From Saccoglossus kowalevskii (taxonomy: Eukaryota > Hemichordata > Enteropneusta > Harrimaniidae): a DNA stretch of 21,605 nucleotides. The notes beneath the pieces are model-generated. The model worked only from the letters and a program-made list of their open reading frames with translations. It searched no databases and was not told the origin of the DNA. Shown here in pieces: positions 1-8,416 of the stretch. The DNA lies in contig NW_003147280.1 in assembly GCF_000003605.2 (NCBI RefSeq), forward strand, positions 30,598 through 52,202. The letters run 5' to 3'. Every line of letters starts with the position of its first letter. Within the stretch, counting starts at the first letter, position 1. The position numbers and the translations under genes were made by a program.

Positions 1-919
1 ACAGAAGCCACGGCGTGAAAGGCCTTTCAAAAGTTTATGCAAATAGGGCCCTATTGTGTGAATGCAACATTGAGCAGGGAAAAAGGATTTCTTGTTTACT
101 CGAGTGTATGGCCTTGCAGACAATACGGCTAACAAGTGACGAAGAGACGGGCGCATTTCAGATGATGTCTTGGCTGAGTAATTTCAATGGGTTGTACTTA
201 TTTATGCTGATACGGGAAGTTGGCACTTATCTTACGTTGCTCATCCACGTATCTGTACACAACATACCCATAGCAAACGTCATTGTATGCAGGAATATGA
301 CAAGGAAGCGGGGGTGTCAAACGAACACAAGCCACGATCACGCCACAAAGCAACACATAATTCAGACATTTTTACTTGTAATAAAGCATTGCGTTTCCTT
401 TAATCAAGGCACTCGTGATAGATTTCATTTTGAAAAAATACACATACAAATAAATGGAAGTACCTGGAAAAAAGTGACAAGTTTTTTAGTCTGGAATACC
501 ATGTACCCAACATTATTTCGTCTTTCAGTAAAAATTGTAATAACACCAAATATAGTAAAACTATTCAGAAAACACTGTTCATATCCAACATTCTTTTTTT
601 ATATTCTACAAAACTTGGCATCGAAATGTTGGGAACATGTAACTATTGCAATAGTGTCCAAAAATTACTTTGCTTGCCAATATTAGCAAAACTTCTTGAT
701 TCTTGATAAAAAAAGAACATGAAATATCAAAGTTACACATAATAATATATTATTAATAATAAGTGTTTCTTGAAATATACGAGAAATACATGACACTCCA
801 GTCTCTGTCCATTTCAATTCACAATCATAATTTAACAAAGTTTATAATATATATCTATGTCCCACATGGAACCCGATAAATAGGAGGCATTATAAATTTA
901 CCAAAAAATGCTTACTTCA

Positions 920-928
920 AATAAATAA
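920..928 (-). promoter_or_regulatory. AU-rich nonamer UUAUUUAUU, distal
   Basis: This is a second exact TTATTTATT in the transcript sense, about 464 nt after the stop. A TATTTAT heptamer follows 38 nt further on. It functions only if the 3' UTR extends this far, which the sequence cannot show. Confidence 0.6.
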
Positions 929-1250
929 GGCCTGTTAACTTAAATACACCACCATAAACCATACACTTTGTGTTTATGGGGTAACCAATAATAATGTAGA
1001 TAATATAAAAATCTTCATGCTCTGCATTAAAATAATAAAACCGTCGTTATAAACATAGTACAGTCAAAATAAAGTTTTTTTCCGAGTAAGAAAGCACTTC
1101 ATTTGGCCAAAGCCGAGTTACTTAGTAACTCAGTGCAATGTAAAAACACTTGTTTTGGCCCCCTGAACACGTTGTTCTCGACCCCAGTACAAAATTAGCA
1201 TATCAAGCAGAAACGCTCGAGAGCCCATTATCTCAACTCAACCAAATAAC

Positions 1251-1259
1251 AATAAATAA
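1251..1259 (-). promoter_or_regulatory. AU-rich nonamer UUAUUUAUU, proximal
   Basis: This is an exact TTATTTATT in the transcript sense, 133 nt after the stop codon. It is the optimal binding site known for TTP/TIS11 tandem zinc fingers. Confidence 0.7.
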
Positions 1260-1391
1260 TCAGAAGAATTATTAATTTAACTCTCAAAAAGTCTTACAAA
1301 GTTTTTAGTTTGGTAGTAGAATATTTTAAGTCTTTTTGGAAATAAGGCGTGTTATTTTTTAACAAGGTTAGAACTTCCTTGAAAAGTGCGT

Positions 1392-2405
1392 TTACTCGTC
1401 GATCGAAAGACGACTAAAAATTGGCAGTCGGCGTTGATCTAGGCCTGGAGACCCGGAACCCACGGAACCCAGCGACTCCTGATCTGAAAGAGATTCGGGA
1501 GTTGGGGACAAACTACCATCGTCACTGTAGAAAACACTATTCAGGTTATCTGGCATCAAGTCTTGTAGATTGTCGTTGAGACTGAGAGGCAGTGGAGGGG
1601 AAGGCGTTGCTGTTGTGATGTAAGGGCTGTTCTGGCTGACGATGGTGGGCGACATAGGCATCATCAGTGGTGGTAAATCTTGTTGGCACGAGAAATTGTA
1701 GGTGTTATTCTTCATATTGTTGTTCAGAGAGTTGGCGGTAGTGTTGAAGTTAAGCTGGATGCCATCATCGGGAAAGAACGTTGGTGGTGGTGTCTGTGAA
1801 TTTGGACTGAGATCGTAAGTAGGAGACGGGGCAAAGTCACTACTCGGAGTACCACTGAAACTCAGACTGTGGAATAAAGTTTTTGGTCGTTCGATGGTGC
1901 GTGTCATTGTAGCGTTTCGGTGATTATTTTGTTGCACATTCTGATGTGGTGTTCTTTTCTCTTCGGCGTTGTGAATAAAGTGACATCGTGGTCCATATGG
2001 ACAGAATCCGATAGTGTGGAATGTACGGCAAAGTTCGGTCTTGTACTTTGGATGGCGACTCAACCCTCGCAACTCGTGGTCGCCATGGGCAAATTGGCAC
2101 TTGTCGCCATACTTGCATGTTCCGTTTTCTTCAAACGGTCGACAAAGTTCTGTCTTGTAACGGCTGGAGTTGACTTGATTTCTTTTATTTCCATCGCTTT
2201 CACTAAAGGCACGATCCCGCTGTTTATTTTCCTTGTTGTCGAGGAAAGACGACTCGGTAAGACCCGAAAGCAGTGTTGTGGAAGACGTGTTATTGCTGAG
2301 TGGATTACATAGCGCCGCACTCGCAGAGTTCCGACGTTGCATAAAATTGCCGATCGGTGACCCAACTGCTTTCTTGTCAGTCCTTAGTTGTATTCTACTG
2401 TTTTG
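1392..2405 (-). CDS. zfp36l1: TIS11 coding exon 2 (zinc fingers, CNOT1-binding tail)
   Basis: This 1014-bp exon carries codons 19-355 and the TAA stop at 1394..1392. It holds both CCCH fingers, the Ser/Pro-rich tail and the C-terminal PIFSRLS motif. Single large second exons are usual in this family. No frameshift or lost zinc ligand is seen. Confidence 0.95.
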   Translation of the reverse strand, partial: QNSRIQLRTDKKAVGSPIGNFMQRRNSASAALCNPLSNNTSSTTLLSGLTESSFLDNKENKQRDRAFSESDGNKRNQVNSSRYKTELCRPFEENGTCKYGDKCQFAHGDHELRGLSRHPKYKTELCRTFHTIGFCPYGPRCHFIHNAEEKRTPHQNVQQNNHRNATMTRTIERPKTLFHSLSFSGTPSSDFAPSPTYDLSPNSQTPPPTFFPDDGIQLNFNTTANSLNNNMKNNTYNFSCQQDLPPLMMPMSPTIVSQNSPYITTATPSPPLPLSLNDNLQDLMPDNLNSVFYSDDGSLSPTPESLSDQESLGSVGSGSPGLDQRRLPIFSRLSIDE

Positions 2406-2682
2406 CTGTAAATAAAATAAATGAACAGTTTTAGAAACTTGATCACGAAATCGACATATAAAAGATATCAACTGGATCAACTAACGAACGACGTGATTCA
2501 TAAGCAACAGTTGGCTGCCTCATGTCTCTAAATTTAAATTTCGATACACCCAACGGTTTATTCAGTCACAGAAAAGTGCCAAGATTTGAAAAATTCCCAA
2601 AGCAGAAGACGATCGGTTACATGCTTACCTTGTAAAGAACATCGCCAACATCGTAGAAAGCAGAAACCAGTGCGGTAGACAT
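1392..2682 (-). CDS. zfp36l1: TIS11/ZFP36-family CCCH zinc-finger mRNA-decay factor (ZFP36L1/L2-like), complete, two exons
   Basis: The spliced product (exons 2682..2629 and 2405..1392) has 355 residues. It carries two tandem CCCH fingers with the family spacing C-x8-C-x5-C-x3-H: C106/C115/C121/H125 and C144/C153/C159/H163. Each is led by YKTEL and they are joined by an 18-residue linker. In this family the fingers bind UUAUUUAUU in mRNA 3' UTRs, and the protein recruits CCR4-NOT to shorten the poly(A) tail, mainly in the cytoplasm. The C-terminal [11 protein letters not shown] (about 343-353) matches the CNOT1-binding motif. RRNSAS (S45) and RDRAFSES (S86) sit where vertebrate paralogues are phosphorylated and bound by 14-3-3. 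The long Ser/Pro/Asn-rich tail (170-335) looks disordered. The N-terminus MSTALVSAF resembles ZFP36L1/L2 more than TTP itself. It is probably the single invertebrate co-orthologue, so the vertebrate-style symbol is a family label. Confidence 0.96.
2406..2628 (-). other. TIS11 intron (223 bp)
   Basis: Read on the minus strand it starts GTAAGC and ends TTTATTTACAG, giving a clear donor and a T-rich acceptor. The phase-0 junction joins codon AAG to CAA. Part of it is open in the frame of exon 2, which makes an artefactual 25-codon N-terminal extension. Confidence 0.93.
2629..2682 (-). CDS. zfp36l1: TIS11 coding exon 1 (18 codons)
   Basis: The exon encodes [18 protein letters not shown] and ends AAG|GTAAGC, a strong donor, in phase 0. 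It matches the short first coding exon of vertebrate ZFP36L1/L2, whose N-terminus also reads LVSA followed by an acidic residue and EVL. The intron-exon layout of the family is therefore kept. This start is preferred to an in-frame ATG at 2480, which lies inside the intron and would give a non-homologous N-terminus. Confidence 0.93.
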
Positions 2683-2834
2683 AGTGTTCGGAGTACTGGA
2701 CTGTTTAGCATGAAGTGGCACGAGGAGAACAGACCGATCGACTAACTGTACCTCAAGTCCTTCGTTCCTTTTCTAGACAGTTGCGCGAACGATGTGTGAT
2801 TGAGATAACACAGACAGTGATTAATGAGTGACAA

Positions 2835-2845
2835 GGGGGGCGGAG
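2835..2845. promoter_or_regulatory. GC box (Sp1/KLF-type), TIS11 proximal promoter
   Basis: GGGGGGCGGAG on the plus strand, about 153 bp upstream of the TIS11 ATG. It is the likeliest proximal promoter element in a TATA-less region. Confidence 0.5.
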
Positions 2846-3192
2846 TTACGTTCTCAATGTGAATAGGACCTGTCAAAATGGTGGGCATTTCTATAGCAAC
2901 TTAGCCTTTTGTTACACATTTCCAAAAAGTTGCCACCGAACAGTTTGGAACTATCAGCAACTTTGTAGCGGCTTCCGATGTCGCCGTTCGATGGCGGGAG
3001 CGACGGAATCCGCGGGAAATCACAGGGAAGGTTGAAAAATCGGGCGTTCAGTGTGAAGTTATGCGCCGCTACGTAAAGAGGCGTAGCAGTATGGCGGCGG
3101 TGTATAGGAATTCGCAGAATCAGAGACCGAAGCAAAGGAATAGCCTTTGAAAATTACATTGAAATCGGCACGTTGTGACTAAATTTATCTGG

Positions 3193-3200
3193 TGACGTCA
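3193..3200. promoter_or_regulatory. Palindromic CRE TGACGTCA, site 1
   Basis: Perfect 8-bp CREB/ATF site about 510 bp upstream of the TIS11 ATG. It lies 66 bp from the CArG box. Confidence 0.55.
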
Positions 3201-3265
3201 TGTGCAAACGGCCCATGTGGTCTGATTGATAAGTAATCACTTGGAAAAACAAGCATTGGCCATTG

Positions 3266-3275
3266 CCAAATAAGG
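3266..3275. promoter_or_regulatory. CArG box / serum response element core
   Basis: CCAAATAAGG fits the SRF consensus CC(A/T)6GG exactly, about 584 bp upstream of the TIS11 ATG. SRF sites drive many immediate-early genes. No classic ETS (ACCGGAAGT) partner site is seen beside it. Confidence 0.5.
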
Positions 3276-3314
3276 CATTTAGGGGTACGTCCATAACGTC
3301 CAAACAAAGCTCCA

Positions 3315-3323
3315 ACCAATCAG
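3315..3323. promoter_or_regulatory. CCAAT box (NF-Y type)
   Basis: ACCAATCAG fits the extended NF-Y consensus. It lies 40 bp beyond the CArG box from the gene, which is far from the ATG for a core-promoter element. Confidence 0.3.
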
Positions 3324-3882
3324 TTTCGTTTAAACATAATCTCCTGGTCCAATATTTTTTTGGGTCACTTGTTCTATTCTATGATTCTACGTTGTTTACA
3401 GTCACTTCTCAGGAGTTTTGACTCCGTTGTACATGGCGCTAGGTAAAAACGCAACTTTGCCATCGTGTCGAATGTTACACAAAGTATTACCAACAGTCAC
3501 ACATAGTGTTGTGGCAAAGATCGCGGAGGCCCTTCTATTACTAGTAAATCAACTACGATGAGTTCATGGACATCGAGGCATTTATAACTAGTCGCTACTA
3601 GCTGGCTCAGGCTAAACCTGACATACGCAAATCTTGTTTTGTTAACGTACGTGTTGGGTAATATACACAGCCGCATTTTAAACTGTAATAAGTGTCCCTT
3701 ACGATGCGCCAAAATTCTTTAATCGGTGAAATTCATATTTTTTCGGGATATTTGTGAATGACACGTAGAGATGACGCACTGAGTGTGTAACCGCAAGACG
3801 CGTGGGTCAAGTCACGTTATCGTAAACAGGAAAACACAACAATAGAGTAGCGTAACACTCATGCCCATACATGGAATTTCGC

Positions 3883-3892
3883 GGGAAATTCC
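3883..3892. promoter_or_regulatory. kB site GGGAAATTCC with overlapping E2F-like core
   Basis: A perfect match to GGGRNWYYCC, the Rel/NF-kB consensus. The preceding TTTCGCGGGAAA also resembles an E2F site. A near-kB sequence, GGGAATTTCA, occurs at 4419-4428. It lies 1.2 kb upstream of TIS11, so assignment to that gene is inferred. Confidence 0.4.
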
Positions 3893-4151
3893 GGCATGGT
3901 ACCCTTATTCAATGGTAGTCGTGTGAGGGCGCTTACTGCAACCGCGCTTTCATCGTTTTAATCCGTTCATGGAGGTAATCCGGTGTAAAATAACAACTAG
4001 CAGTAGTTTTTTGGAAATTTGTTGAAAATTGACAGGGGAGTTGTACAGATATTGTATAGTTACCCCAATGTTCCATGCATGGACATACTATGGAGCTAAA
4101 CAAAACAATGCTCCATGGACGAACGGAACATTTGTTTGCTCCTTCTAATAG

Positions 4152-4159
4152 TGACGTCA
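4152..4159. promoter_or_regulatory. Palindromic CRE TGACGTCA, site 2
   Basis: Second perfect CRE, about 1470 bp upstream of the TIS11 ATG, in context GTGACGTCAC. Confidence 0.45.
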
Positions 4160-4325
4160 CAAATACATGGATGTAAATTGTTTATAATCTTGCGTTGAAA
4201 TGACAACGCATTGACAATACTTATCAGATTGTAATTTGTAGTAATAAATCGAAACATTGTATTCAAATATCGGTATTTTTACGTCACCCCATCACTCGCC
4301 GTCCATCGTCACATAACCTAAGCAG

Positions 4326-4333
4326 TGACGTCA
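4326..4333. promoter_or_regulatory. Palindromic CRE TGACGTCA, site 3
   Basis: Third perfect CRE, 174 bp from site 2, with a TACGTCA half site between them (4280-4286). Confidence 0.45.
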
Positions 4334-5360
4334 TACGCCGAGGAAGTAGATTTCTTGTATGACTTGCAGCAACGCCATAAAAAGTATCATGTCTTTACTG
4401 CGTCGTGAAACCCTTTCAGGGAATTTCAACTCTTTCGCAAATCAGCCGTGACAATGGACGGATGCGATCGTGTAGTACCCACCGTTCCCGACCTTGACAT
4501 TCAGATTGAACCAGACAGGGCGATGTCCCCACACGACATTCATACACACATGTATACGTCACAATTATATATTGCGATTACGCGATTTAGCACGAGTCAG
4601 ATCTAAGTACTGAAATATGGACTGGTTGATTTATGATGTCCATTGGCGTTTGCACCGACACCAACCTGTAAACAAGTTTGTTTAGTTCAAAGTACAGATT
4701 GCATTTCCTTTCGTCACACCATAGAACTACAGTAGTTTGTAGTTCCATGGTTACACCCACTGAAATAGCTATCACGTGACAATTCAATCGATCGTTTTTA
4801 TCGCAGCCAGCATAGTCATTACGAAATCCAGAGCCATGACGCTATCGGCATTCTGTATAGAATAACAAGCATTCACTGCACAGGTTTTCAAGACTATCAC
4901 TTTTAATCCAGATGAAAACTCCCCGACTGTAAAACATACCTTTTTAGCTAGCATGTTATTGTAGCTAATCTGTAAATAATTCAAAATATCACTAATTTAA
5001 AAGAAAATTTATTCACACAATGAGACTTCAGCTAAATTACCATAGGCAATCAAGTCAAATTTGCTAAAATGGCGCGTACCAATTTCAAAATGTTTTACAG
5101 TATGTCATTGTAATAACAATCATTTGTACTTTCCGTTCACGGTCTCTGTGAAACATCACTCTTTGAATAATTAAAAATGAAAGCCGATTAATAATTTGGG
5201 TATAACAACATTTGAGCAGAGGATCAACCGAAATCACACAAAGAGGGACAGGTAAATATACATCTGCCAATCAGGTGAGGCGCTCAACAAAGCCATTCAT
5301 AAACGTGTGAACGACTTTCATCACTTTATTAATCCTCTTACCAAACTGTCAACAATCGGA

Positions 5361-8120
5361 GTCATGTCATCACAGCATGGGTCTTGTAACAAAACATGCA
5401 TTTAGAAATAATACTTACTAAGTTCTTTACAAGTGATAATCTAGGCACCACTAGTAAGTAATTAGGACAAGTCCCTGGGACAGGTAGAGTTATGATTTAT
5501 TTGGATGAAGATTGCTGGTAAGTCTAAGTAGTAGATGGAGCTGTAGACAAAAGAACTAAAATGTTGTGACCTTTTTCTCTTTTTAGCTCCATGGTAGAAC
5601 ACTATCACTACTGAATGCTAGATCTTTGACAGGAGTGTCATTTCAAGGCTGTTAAGACATTACACACATTATAGCCATAGGGACAATAAACTGAATTATT
5701 TCAGTTGAACAATTAATCTTGTACAACCAGCTATAATCCTGTACATTGCAAAACTTGCATCCTCCATAGTAGGAACATTCCATGTTTTACCGACTGGAGT
5801 GATACAGTGTATTAATCATTTCCTATAAGTGGCTTCAAAGGCATTAATATCAGCATGAAAGTCACAGTTATGGGAGATACCAGCTAGCACATGGTAGATC
5901 CCCATGGAACTTATTCATTTTGAATAAGAAACTAGAAAAGAATATTGTCTTTGATTTCCCCTCACACAGCAGCAGTCTTTTAAAAGTAAACATTTAAAGT
6001 GCAATGCTTTACAGCAAGTTCAAGGCTGGCAGTGGTTTCAGCTTCAAATTTGATTGTGTGTGCTAACATAGTTCCCTACTACTATGGAGGAACTCTGGTT
6101 TGAATTTCCTTTAATAATTCTTTTGAGTGCAAGCAAGGATCGAGAGTGATTCAACTTTGTTCTGAATTAATGCAAGCTGTAATAATTCCAAATCTTCATT
6201 TTTCTCCCGGATAATGAGCACATATTAAACCTCTATAAATGCTCTCAGAAAGCAACTTTAAAATTGCATCTTTTTATTCATGGAAAAACTCTGAAATACA
6301 TTACATAATTCAACAACTTGCCCTGGGCCTTTATTTTATTGGAAACATGTGATTTGACATATAATATCATTTTTTTAACAGTTACAGTATTCATAAGATA
6401 TGGTTTGTGTTGATGTGATTAAAGTTTCAGTATTGGACAGGGCATCATCAAGACACTGAACCATAAATAAAACAAAAATCGAATTCCATCTGAAGAATTT
6501 CCCATTGTTAGAAGTGCATATAAAACAGAAAATACTTTTGTTGTATACTGAATTATCAAACTGTATTCATTCCATTAGTAGTGCATGCACTCATGTAAAT
6601 TTCTATTTTCAAAAATAAATATTTTAATGATTCAGTACAAAACAAATGTGATTTTTGGTTTATATTTGTTTCACTGGAAGGACTTCTAATAGAACAAATA
6701 CTGTACTTATTTAGACCATCACATGAAACATGTCTGTATTTCAAGTGCTACTAATAGAGCAAATATGATAGTCACATGAAAAGATACATTTATATTATAA
6801 GCAGTTAATTGACAGTGGACAATCACTATTATCAGTTACATGTCATAGAGCAGTCTAGAAGTGACCATTTGTTGAGGTGTGAATTACTCCATGCAGTCAA
6901 CTATATAATGATCTGCATGCATGTACCAAGAAGTACTTAAGGGTAGTTTCAAAAACAAGAATGTGTCATCACCACAGTCTTTTTTGGGTGCAATATTGAA
7001 TATTCTGTGCACCTTAATAACCATTGTCTAAAAGATGTACAACACTGTTTGAATAAAATTTAGTTTATGTCTAGAACCATCTATAGAAAGACCAATAATT
7101 AAAGCATGTGAGTCGTCACCTGTGCATATGGCAGACAAACATAGTGTTTCTTTGTTTAAAAACATGTGTTTACCGACAAGCCTTTGCTTTTCTAGCGTGC
7201 ATTGTTATCATTGCTTAGGACTCATTTCTTGCATGTGCACAGGTGGCAACCCCCTTCCTTTTAAAACAATGATATTCATATTTAACAGTTTATCTACATT
7301 TATTCAGTTTTCTTGAGATGAGATGAGAAATAAAAATAGTTTATTTCCAGGTTGCTGTATAACTCACTCCACAAATACATATATATTTTTTCAATCCAGT
7401 AAACTCAAAATATAAGTTACTTATCAATGGTCCAATAAATAGATGGGTTAGGTTCACAAGTATAGCCTTACAACAGTTATCAGAGTCACAATGAGAAGTT
7501 ATCACTCTTATTACAAACTGTAAACCATTTTCACTGCTATGAACTTTCACAATTTAATGAATTTACGGCATTCATGCACATGACAAAATTGTGTGAAATT
7601 TACTGTGACCTGTGTTGTAGGACAGCAGGTCTTTTCGCTGACACAAGAAATTCAGAAAAACACTAATGTAAATTATAGTATCAGTATTTAATCCAGAATG
7701 TGGTTAATCATTAGATATGTAAATCAATCAATTAATAATATGCATACCAATTGACTTTAAAAATATTGATAGTCTTTTCTTCAGTAGAAATTTATATTAT
7801 GTGAGTTGTCTACATTTTTGTGAATTATAAATTGTTAAAACACATTCCAAAACAAATTGAAGGATTGCTACATTTATCCATCTAAACACACACACATGAT
7901 GATTTCTTGGTCTTATGACTACAATCTAATTTGCATATTTACTTGGGTTGTTTTATTGACAGTTCAAGTATGGAATTGCTGTGTCCAAGTATGGTAAAAC
8001 AAGGCCTGGATAGAACACAAATACCATTTTTAGTAATAGTAAATAGTTTTTGGTAAATAGTTTAGTAATCTAGATTTGTGTATTTGTGTTTTACTTTGCA
8101 TACTATCTGAACACCAGATT
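5361..8120. other. Intergenic, CpG-poor, no gene recognised
   Basis: AT-rich sequence between the TARBP1 3' end and the TIS11 upstream region. Only short open frames without coding character are present. It contains one MITE-like element (6561-6769) and a short CA run near 7887. No promoter, tRNA or conserved exon was recognised. Confidence 0.6.
6561..6769. mobile_element. MITE-like element, terminal inverted repeats of the CTGTATTT..CTCTATTA family
   Basis: The left end CTGTATTCATTCCATTAGTA (6561-6580) recurs inverted at the right end (about 6743-6769, reading ATCATATTTGCTCTATTAGT on the minus strand). A further inverted-orientation copy lies inside at 6681-6705. There is no coding capacity. 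The ends are diverged, so this is an old copy. No target duplication is clear. Confidence 0.45.
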
Positions 8121-8123
8121 TGA

Positions 8124-8259
8124 TTTATTAGAAATGTACATGATTGAATGCCAATAAAAAGTTAAGATTAACAAACCATAATGTCAGTTTGGAATAATTT
8201 CTCTGTATTTGGAGATGCAAAGTTTACTAGTCCCCCCCCTCCACTGACATGAGATTTAT
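8124..8259 (-). terminator. TARBP1 3' UTR and poly(A) signal
   Basis: An AATAAA at 8129..8124 on the minus strand lies 130 nt after the stop and is followed by a GT-containing stretch. A second AATAAA overlaps the region just after the stop (8260..8255) and is too close to be the main signal. The UTR has an uninterrupted run of eight G (8238..8231). Confidence 0.5.
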
Positions 8260-8416
8260 TTATGTTGCTTTCAATAATTGTTGTCTTGTATACTCCCAGA
8301 CTAATAGTGCCCCACTGACGTGTACATTAAGGGAGCGTATCACACCTAACTGTGGGATCTCAACACACATATCTAATAACTGTATCAGCTCTACTGGGAT
8401 GCCTTCTCTCTCATTT
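8260..8416 (-). CDS. TARBP1: TARBP1 last coding exon, motifs 2 and 3, stop
   Basis: The acceptor is ATTGTTTTACAG. It encodes [20 protein letters not shown] then [20 protein letters not shown] and [11 protein letters not shown], with TAA at 8262..8260. It carries the SAM-binding trefoil-knot residues and ends within a few residues of vertebrate TARBP1. Confidence 0.97.

Larger units (their letters stand above)
1..1391 (-). other. TIS11 3' UTR and downstream flank, with AU-rich elements
   Basis: This AT-rich sequence lies downstream of the TIS11 stop. In the sense (minus) direction it has two exact TTATTTATT nonamers (1259..1251 and 928..920), a TATTTAT heptamer (882..876) and further ATTTA pentamers (945..941, 897..893, 455..451). 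No AATAAA was found on the minus strand here. The nearest substitutes are TATAAA at 846..841 and ATTAAA at 404..399, so the transcript end is uncertain. A 223-codon plus-strand open frame (15-686) overlaps the distal part and is treated as unproven. Confidence 0.6.
2683..5360. promoter_or_regulatory. TIS11 upstream region: CpG-rich presumptive promoter and enhancer
   Basis: No convincing gene was found in this 2.7-kb stretch upstream of TIS11. CpG dinucleotides are frequent throughout, then become scarce after about 5360. It contains a GC box near the start codon, a CArG box, three perfect CREs plus TACGTCA half sites (4280-4286, 4555-4561), a kB site, a CCAAT box and an E-box TCACGTGA (4772-4779). 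There is no TATA box close to the ATG on the minus strand. The transcription start and any 5' UTR intron cannot be placed. Confidence 0.55.

Noticed and set aside
1920..2415. Plus-strand and other minus-frame open frames across TIS11
   Set aside because: They are shadows of the zinc-finger coding exon in other frames, with no family resemblance.
2455..2465. TATA box (plus-strand CATATAAAAG)
   Set aside because: It sits inside the TIS11 intron on the opposite strand and no plus-strand gene follows.
1406..2480. Single-exon 362-codon reading of TIS11 starting at 2480
   Set aside because: The first 25 codons run through an intron with clear GTAAGC and TTTACAG borders. The 2682 exon supplies the family N-terminus.
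3433..3561. 42-codon plus-strand frame starting ATGGCGCTAG
   Set aside because: Short, no recognised relative and no clear downstream exon. Left as regulatory-region sequence.
2854..5270. Several 60-90 codon minus-strand frames upstream of TIS11
   Set aside because: No domains, no splice-supported continuity and no homology recognised. The lengths are within chance.
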